Assembly (NCBI GenBank): GCA_019421385.1
Contig: JAHZFK010000044.1
Coordinates: 8,912 to 18,325, forward strand
DNA length: 9,414 bases
Direction of reading: 5' to 3'
Origin: Clostridiales bacterium
GTDB taxonomy: Bacteria; Bacillota; Clostridia; Oscillospirales; Butyricicoccaceae
The notes below the pieces were generated by a model. The model searched no databases and was not told the DNA's origin. It saw nothing but the letters and a program-made list of their open reading frames with translations. The position numbers and the translations under genes are program-made. Positions 6,500 to 9,414 of the stretch are shown piece after piece (the first letter of the stretch is position 1; every line of letters starts with the position of its first letter).

Positions 6500-6508
6500 A
6501 TTATACCA
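6500..6508 (-). promoter_or_regulatory. Extended -10 promoter of the WYL-regulator operon
   Basis: The minus strand carries TGGTATAAT (6500-6508), a perfect TATAAT with the TGn extension, about 30 bases before the WYL regulator ATG. No good -35 hexamer is present at 16-18 bp, as is common for extended -10 promoters. Confidence 0.6.
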
Positions 6509-6546
6509 TAGGAACGCGACAGCTGTGTGTCATGTTTACCGGAGAA

Positions 6547-6575
6547 TTGCAGCGCCGTATTTTGTGTGATATTAT
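6547..6575 (+). promoter_or_regulatory. Candidate promoter of the divergent GNAT gene
   Basis: TTGCAG (6547-6552) and TATTAT (6570-6575) are separated by exactly 17 bp, 36 bases before the chosen ATG at 6612. The -10 match is good (5/6) and the -35 weak (3/6). It lies about 40 bp from the oppositely directed WYL operon promoter. Confidence 0.4.
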
Positions 6576-6611
6576 GAAACTTATCATAGCAAGGGAATGG
6601 AGTACAGAAAA

Positions 6612-7055
6612 ATGCAGATTAGGGAAATTATCAACGATAAAAAACAGTATCTCGATCTACTGCTGTTGGCAGATGAGCAGGAGGATATGATTGACCGTTA
6701 TCTGGAGCGTGGAACGATGTATGTTTTGGAGGAGGACGGCGTCAAGGCAGAGTGTGTCGTGACAGATGAAGGCAGCGGCGTGCTGGAGCTCAAAAACATT
6801 GCAGTGGAACCGGCGTTTCAGGGGAAGGGCTATGGGAAAGCTCTGCTGGACTTCCTTGTGCAAACCTATGCGGAACGCTATGCGATACTGCAGGTAGGAA
6901 CTGGGGACAGCCCTTCCACCATTCTGTTTTATGAGGCTTGTGGTTTTTGTCGGCACCATCGGGTCAAGAACTTTTTCGCTGATTACTACGATCATCCGAT
7001 CTACGACAATGGTGTGAGGCTGGTGGACATGGTGTATCTGCAAAGAGAACTGTAA
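6612..7055 (+). CDS. GNAT family N-acetyltransferase
   Basis: A 147-residue acetyl-CoA-dependent acetyltransferase. It has the N-terminal helix region KKQYLDLLLLADEQEDMIDRYLERG, core strands MYVLEEDGVKAECVV and VLELKNIAVEPAF, the acetyl-CoA pyrophosphate loop Q70-G-K-G-Y-G75-K (motif A), and the motif B end GDSPSTILFYEACGF followed by the C-terminal strands. The start is the ATG at 6612: GGAG lies nine bases upstream, whereas the in-frame ATG at 6597 is only one base from AAGGG. The family is common in Firmicutes and the substrate cannot be told. It is a single-gene unit, divergent from the WYL operon and ended by a bidirectional hairpin. It does not resemble the truncated GNAT at 3540 beyond the fold. 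Confidence 0.92.
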   Translation: MQIREIINDKKQYLDLLLLADEQEDMIDRYLERGTMYVLEEDGVKAECVVTDEGSGVLELKNIAVEPAFQGKGYGKALLDFLVQTYAERYAILQVGTGDSPSTILFYEACGFCRHHRVKNFFADYYDHPIYDNGVRLVDMVYLQREL

Positions 7056-7107
7056 AAAACAGACATTCCTCCGCAGTGGGCTGCGGAGGATGAATGCCTA
7101 AACCTTT
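7054..7107. terminator. Bidirectional terminator hairpin between converging genes
   Basis: TCCTCCGCAG (7067-7076) pairs perfectly with CTGCGGAGGA (7081-7090) around a TGGG loop. An outer CATTC/GAATG arm can extend it past a three-base bulge. On the minus strand it is followed by TCTG and six Ts (plus-strand A-run 7054-7059), fitting the end of the 55-codon gene. On the plus strand a T5 run follows at 7103-7107, less well placed, fitting the end of the GNAT gene. Confidence 0.7.
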
Positions 7108-7137
7108 TTGTGCAGGCTTACCTCTTCAGCAAGTTGT

Positions 7138-7305
7138 TTATTCGTTTTTCTCCTTTGTGCGATCGGGCAGCGGAACAACTCGTAGCTCATTCTCCGGCTC
7201 GCTGATATACAATTCCTCACATGCGCGCTGCGCTTCGATCAGTGTGTTGATCGCCTGCTCGGTCGCGCGGAACAAAGTGAGATACATTTCCTTGTAATCC
7301 GGCAT
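7138..7305 (-). CDS. Small acidic protein (55 aa), divergent from an XRE regulator
   Basis: A short gene of 55 codons starting MPDYKEMYLTLFRATEQAIN. GAGGTG lies a few bases before the ATG (7303-7305), a strong ribosome binding site, and the stop is TAA at 7138-7140. Residues 1-33 should form one amphipathic helix (alternating Leu/Ile/Ala with charged residues, ending QRACEELY). A Glu/Pro-rich stretch and the charged tail DRTKEKNE follow. I recognise no enzyme or HTH motif; similar small proteins with an MPDYKEMY... start occur in Clostridia as uncharacterised proteins, by recollection only. It shares a 90-bp divergent control region with the XRE regulator and is probably repressed by it. The overlapping plus-strand open frame is the shadow. 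Possible roles include an accessory or antirepressor-like protein of a mobile element, but nothing in the sequence proves that. Confidence 0.75.
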   Translation of the reverse strand: MPDYKEMYLTLFRATEQAINTLIEAQRACEELYISEPENELRVVPLPDRTKEKNE

Positions 7306-7319
7306 AAAATCACCTCAAA

Positions 7320-7325
7320 CTTATA
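7320..7325 (-). promoter_or_regulatory. -10-like box for the 55-codon gene
   Basis: The minus strand reads TATAAG (5/6 to TATAAT), directly abutting the first 19-bp operator-like repeat and about 15 bases before the small gene's ATG. No convincing -35 is seen. A repressor bound to the neighbouring repeat would block this promoter. Confidence 0.35.
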
Positions 7326-7344
7326 TTAACCTGAAATAGGTTAA
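7326..7344. promoter_or_regulatory. Operator-like inverted repeat 1 (TTAACCT-N5-AGGTTAA)
   Basis: A perfect inverted repeat with 7-bp arms and a five-base centre (GAAAT). It shares the core AACCT-N5-AGGTT with repeat 2, which starts exactly 25 bp further on. It lies beside the -10-like box of the 55-codon gene. The size and symmetry fit a site for a dimeric XRE/Cro-type repressor, most likely the adjacent regulator. Confidence 0.7.
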
Positions 7345-7350
7345 AAGTAA

Positions 7351-7369
7351 ATAACCTGTTTTAGGTTAT
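7351..7369. promoter_or_regulatory. Operator-like inverted repeat 2 (ATAACCT-N5-AGGTTAT)
   Basis: The second copy, again with perfect 7-bp arms and the shared core AACCT-N5-AGGTT (centre GTTTT). It ends three bases before a plus-strand -10-like hexamer CATACT (7372-7377) and 27 bases before the XRE regulator ATG, fitting autoregulation. Confidence 0.7.
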
Positions 7370-7395
7370 GGCATACTCACCTTGAGGTGAACACC

Positions 7396-7602
7396 ATGAA
7401 CAGATTGCGAGACTTGCGTGAGGATGCCGACCTGAATCAGACGCAGGTTGCCAAATTTTTAGGAATGTCACAAACCGGATATTCCAAATATGAGACCGGA
7501 GAAAACGATATTCCGACACAGGTTTTGATCAAACTGGCAGGGTTTTATAAAACTACGACGGATTACATTCTGGGCATCAGCGATCGAAGGGACCCAATAT
7601 AA
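7396..7602 (+). CDS. XRE/Cro-type helix-turn-helix regulator
   Basis: A 68-residue protein that is essentially one HTH_3 domain: NRLRDLREDADLNQTQVAKFLGM, then the recognition helix region SQTGYSKYETGENDIPTQVLIKLAGFYKTTTDYILGISD. This is the classic five-helix Cro/C1 fold and nothing more. The ATG at 7396 has GAGGTG eight bases before its end and is preferred to an in-frame GTG at 7387 that is part of that binding site. It probably binds the two 19-bp repeats in its own upstream region, controlling itself and the divergent 55-codon gene. Solo regulators of this size are common on integrative elements and in prophages; the int/xis pair lies just to the right. It is followed by a strong terminator. 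Confidence 0.92.
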   Translation: MNRLRDLREDADLNQTQVAKFLGMSQTGYSKYETGENDIPTQVLIKLAGFYKTTTDYILGISDRRDPI

Positions 7603-7604
7603 TT

Positions 7605-7644
7605 GCAAAGCGGTACGGAACACTCCGTACCGCTTTGCTGTTTT
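7605..7644 (+). terminator. Strong terminator after the XRE regulator
   Basis: A perfect 15-bp stem (7605-7619, GCAAAGCGGTACGGA, with 7624-7638) and a four-base ACAC loop begins two bases after the XRE stop codon and is followed by TGTTTT. On the opposite strand it lies 13 bases past the excisionase stop, so it may also end that transcript, though the bases following on that strand are not T-rich. Confidence 0.85.
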
Positions 7645-7650
7645 ATGGGA

Positions 7651-7854
7651 TTACAGTTCGCCTTCCATATACCGAATGAGATCATACTTCAGCACGCGAA
7701 TTTGTCCGCGTTTGCCGATGCGGCGGCCGGGCAGCTCACCGGTGCGGATGATCTCATACACCGTGTTCCGGCCGATGCCGAGCACATCGATCACCTCGGG
7801 CACGGTCAGCATCAGCGGCAGGTCGTCATAACAGGTGAAGCGGTTGTTAGTCAT
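7651..7854 (-). CDS. xis: Excisionase-family DNA-binding protein (Xis-like)
   Basis: A 67-residue MerR-like winged-helix protein of the excisionase family. MLTVPEVIDVLGIGRNTVYEIIRTGELPGRRIGKRGQIRVLKYDLIRYMEGEL contains, in order, the helix-turn-helix (about 17-38), the RTGELPGRRIG turn and wing, and the closing DLIRYM helix typical of HTH_17 proteins. Such proteins bend DNA at attachment sites and steer a tyrosine recombinase toward excision. The ATG at 7852-7854 overlaps the integrase stop codon region by eight bases and has AAGGGG nine bases upstream; a longer frame to 7884 has no such site. The order int then xis in one overlapping unit implies coupled production. It could instead be a general excisionase-family regulator. 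Confidence 0.85.
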   Translation of the reverse strand: MTNNRFTCYDDLPLMLTVPEVIDVLGIGRNTVYEIIRTGELPGRRIGKRGQIRVLKYDLIRYMEGEL

Positions 7855-8752
7855 GTCGCTTATCCCCTTCTCGCAGGGATGCAAGATAGATGCGCGTCAC
7901 ATCCTCGCGCTCATGTCCCAGCAGACGAGATACGTGCTGGCAGGCGGCGTGCTCGTCCAGCCCCTGCTTGCGGCAGGTCAGATATTGCTCGACCGCGTAT
8001 GTATGGCGCAGGCCGTGGCAGGTCAGCGGACGGTGCCGGTCAGCGATCTGTACGGCGTCACGGTGCCGGTAGAGGAAGCACTGGAAGCGGTTGATCGCGA
8101 GGTCGGTCGGTGTGTCGTCTGACACGAACAGCTTATGCCCGCGCGGCGTTTGCCGCAGTATGGCTTCCAGTTCAAGCTCTGCGGTGCGGGGCAAGGGGAC
8201 GGTGCGGATTTTGCCGCCCTTGCCCTTGACCGTCAGCTGGCCTGTTTTCACCGCTTGTTTTGCCGTTGCGGTGTCCAGTCGGAAGATCTCGTGGATGCGC
8301 AGACCACAATGCCGCGCCAGACAGATCGCGGCGGCATAGTCCTCGCGGCTCTCGCCCCACGCTTTACCGATCATGCGGTTGACCTCCTCATTGCGCCATG
8401 TGCGGTCGATTTTGCCGAACGAACGGCGTTCCAGATCGAGCATCGCGTTGGTCGGCAGCTTGGGATGCTTGCGGCTCGGAAGCTGATCGTGGAAAAAGCG
8501 GATGGCGGCGAGGTCGGTCTTGATGGTGGATGCTGCGCGGCCGTTTTCCTTGAGGAACTCCGTATACGCGAAAATATGCTTGGGCGCGATGTTGGCCATG
8601 CGCTCGACATGATAGACTTCCGCGAGAAAATAGCAGAAGCGGCAGACGGCCTCTTTGTAGCGACGGCGGGTCTGGATGCTGCCTTGGCGGCAGTGGCGGA
8701 ATACGCGCTCGACTTGTGCGAGCAGGTTTTGATAGATGGCATAGGTTTTCAT
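7847..8752 (-). CDS. int: Tyrosine recombinase (phage-type integrase)
   Basis: A 301-residue site-specific recombinase. The N-terminal SAM-like core-binding domain is about 10-95 (QTRRRYKEAVCRFCYFLAEV ... TLKTD-like TIKTDLAAIRFFHDQL). The catalytic domain is about 115-295, with R152 (GLRIHE), a beta-hairpin lysine in VKGKGGKIRTVPL (K177 or K179), H246-x-x-R249 (CHGLRHTYA), H280 (LLGH) and nucleophile Y289 (TRIYLAS). All catalytic residues are present, so it should be active. The long helix inserted between HxxR and LLGH (QYLTCRKQGLDEHAACQHVSR) resembles the Integrase_1/phage_integr_N subgroup rather than standard ICE integrases; this is my reading of the motifs. The start is the ATG at 8750-8752 with AGGAGGTG just upstream; a frame reaching 8851 lacks such support. 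There is no arm-binding N-terminal domain beyond the SAM-like region. Confidence 0.93.
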   Translation of the reverse strand: MKTYAIYQNLLAQVERVFRHCRQGSIQTRRRYKEAVCRFCYFLAEVYHVERMANIAPKHIFAYTEFLKENGRAASTIKTDLAAIRFFHDQLPSRKHPKLPTNAMLDLERRSFGKIDRTWRNEEVNRMIGKAWGESREDYAAAICLARHCGLRIHEIFRLDTATAKQAVKTGQLTVKGKGGKIRTVPLPRTAELELEAILRQTPRGHKLFVSDDTPTDLAINRFQCFLYRHRDAVQIADRHRPLTCHGLRHTYAVEQYLTCRKQGLDEHAACQHVSRLLGHEREDVTRIYLASLREGDKRHD

Positions 8753-8756
8753 AGTG

Positions 8757-8764
8757 CACCTCCT
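8757..8764 (-). promoter_or_regulatory. Shine-Dalgarno site that sets the integrase start
   Basis: The minus strand reads AGGAGGTG, with AGGAGG six bases before the ATG at 8752. It is a full match to the anti-SD sequence and rules in favour of the 301-residue integrase over longer in-frame starts. Confidence 0.85.
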
Positions 8765-8849
8765 GTGCATCGGGAGACAGGCGCAGCTCACCCGTCTGTA
8801 AAAGGACGAATTTCCGCTCGGTTTCCTCATATCGCACAGAAGAATGCGC

Positions 8850-8878
8850 ATTTTAGGTGCGTGTTATCACGCTGTTTC
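8850..8878 (-). promoter_or_regulatory. Candidate integrase promoter with an inverted repeat in its spacer
   Basis: On the minus strand GAAACA (8873-8878) and TAAAAT (8850-8855, 5/6) are 17 bp apart, about 100 bases before the integrase ATG. The spacer contains GCGTG-ATAA-CACGC (8859-8872), a perfect 5-bp-arm inverted repeat that could be an operator. The -35 match is poor (3/6). The rest of the leader (8753-8849) shows no clear gene. Confidence 0.25.
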
Positions 8879-9382
8879 TACCACAAATACGTGTTTTCCT
8901 GCCGGAATGGAGAAGGGGAGCGGCGAGCTGTCCGCTCTGTCTCTGTTGAATTTTTTGGTTAGCATTGGTTGCCGCGTGCGCCGCAAAACGGCTGCACCAT
9001 GGGTGCGCGGCGAACGCAGCGCCGGGCAAATGCCGGTCACGCGAAGCGTGTGCGCTCTTGGTCGGCTGCCGACAGCGCAGCCGATGTGTGCGGGGGAGAA
9101 TCCGTGCTGCCGGATACGGACGAGGGTACGCCAGCCCCTCTTGGCGACCGCACCGGCTGTGCGGATCGCCCGAAGAAATTTGTTTTTCATTTCCGTCTGT
9201 CTGTCCTCAACCAAAACGCTGCGAATGGGCAGCGCCGGTGAGGGGGCACTCGTGGCCGCCTTTTGCGAATGGGCAAGTGCGGCGTTGTTTCGGCTTCCTG
9301 ACGTGCATCGCTCTGGCGTGCGTGATACCCGCCTGTGGCGCAGAAGCGTGTCCCGATCGTTCCTGTTTGGCTGTTTTCTCAT
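8867..9382 (-). CDS. Possible gene upstream of the integrase, function unknown
   Basis: An open frame of 171 codons starting at the ATG at 9380-9382 (MRKQPNRNDR), with AAAGGA eight bases upstream, a good ribosome binding site. It ends 114 bases before the integrase start. The product would be very basic and arginine-rich, with no recognisable domain or membrane segment. A second in-frame ATG (9188-9190) gives MKNKFLRAIRTAGAVAKRGW. Against it: codon use looks unlike the neighbouring genes, the frame runs through a cluster of palindromes (8994-9164), and no family is recognised. It may be a degenerate gene or a leader within non-coding DNA that happens to stay open because of high GC. Confidence 0.25.
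   Translation of the reverse strand: MRKQPNRNDRDTLLRHRRVSRTPERCTSGSRNNAALAHSQKAATSAPSPALPIRSVLVEDRQTEMKNKFLRAIRTAGAVAKRGWRTLVRIRQHGFSPAHIGCAVGSRPRAHTLRVTGICPALRSPRTHGAAVLRRTRQPMLTKKFNRDRADSSPLPFSIPAGKHVFVVETA
8994..9164. repeat. Cluster of short GC-rich palindromes
   Basis: Five perfect stems lie within 171 bases: GCACC-ATG-GGTGC (8994-9006), CACGC-GAA-GCGTG (9038-9050), an 8-bp stem TCGGCTGC/GCAGCCGA (9062-9069 with 9077-9084), TCCGT/ACGGA (9101-9105 with 9116-9120) and CCGCAC-CGGCT-GTGCGG (9148-9164). Their density suggests structured, perhaps non-coding, DNA or RNA. Short stems do arise by chance in GC-rich sequence. Confidence 0.35.
9220..9275. repeat. Pair of 12-bp direct repeats
   Basis: TGCGAATGGGCA occurs at 9220-9231 and again at 9264-9275, 44 bp apart start to start. 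They lie upstream of the integrase. Integrase arm-type sites or a small duplication are possible explanations; the copies are short and only two. Confidence 0.35.
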
Positions 9383-9414
9383 GCAAATTTTCCTTTCTGA
9401 ACGCAAAAACGGAC

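Noticed and set aside
7094..7297. 67-codon plus-strand frame between the GNAT and XRE genes
   Set aside because: Shadow of the 55-codon minus-strand gene, which has the ribosome binding site and sensible composition; this frame starts in the terminator region.
7320..7377. CRISPR-like or iteron repeats
   Set aside because: Only two copies, each internally palindromic and placed at divergent promoters; this fits operators, not an array or origin.
7138..7602. Calling the 55-aa/XRE pair a toxin-antitoxin system
   Set aside because: The genes are divergent rather than co-transcribed, and the small protein shows no toxin motif; there is not enough evidence to make the call.
7603..8094. 163-codon plus-strand open frame across the excisionase and integrase end
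   Set aside because: Begins inside the XRE terminator hairpin and is antisense to two well-supported genes; compositional shadow.
8135..8962. 275-codon plus-strand open frame opposite the integrase
   Set aside because: Antisense to a tyrosine recombinase with all catalytic residues; product has no family motifs and no suitable ribosome binding site. GC-rich genes often leave such frames open.

Overview
The window looks like chromosomal DNA of a moderately GC-rich Firmicute, most likely a gut-type clostridium (Oscillospirales or Lachnospirales). That guess rests on strong AGGAGG-type ribosome binding sites, sigma-A-like TATAAT boxes, rho-independent terminators, and the gene types: a two-component/FtsX-ABC cassette, a WYL-domain regulator, many GNAT proteins and an int/xis pair. 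No rRNA or tRNA gene or CRISPR array was seen, and the genus cannot be fixed from the sequence.

Left block (1-3185, minus strand): a response regulator, a two-TM histidine kinase, an ABC ATPase, and the first 209 residues of an FtsX-like permease that runs off the left edge. This is the usual layout of an envelope-stress or antimicrobial-peptide sensing and export cassette. A TTGTAA-N16-TATAAT promoter precedes the regulator. A second candidate promoter, overlapping a perfect 16-bp palindrome, lies at the kinase stop codon and could drive the transporter separately.

Middle block (3201-6508, minus strand): a tightly packed five-gene operon of a YafY-type HTH/WYL regulator, a YjbR(MmcQ)-DUF3795 cysteine-rich fusion, a GNAT-SnoaL(NTF2-like) fusion, an SRPBCC-fold protein, and a 3'-truncated GNAT gene whose frame runs straight through the operon's terminator without a stop. 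Divergent from it is a separate GNAT acetyltransferase (6612-7055, plus).

Right block (7138-9414): a 55-codon minus-strand gene and a plus-strand XRE-type regulator diverge from a 90-bp region holding two near-identical 19-bp inverted repeats, probably the regulator's operators. To their right is an overlapping tyrosine recombinase/excisionase pair on the minus strand. This marks an integrated element or its remnant, probably extending to the right of the window. The last ~500 bp upstream of the integrase hold one poorly coding-like open frame and a cluster of short GC-rich palindromes.

Several genes are given starts downstream of the longest possible frame, because a well-placed Shine-Dalgarno sequence picks out an internal ATG.
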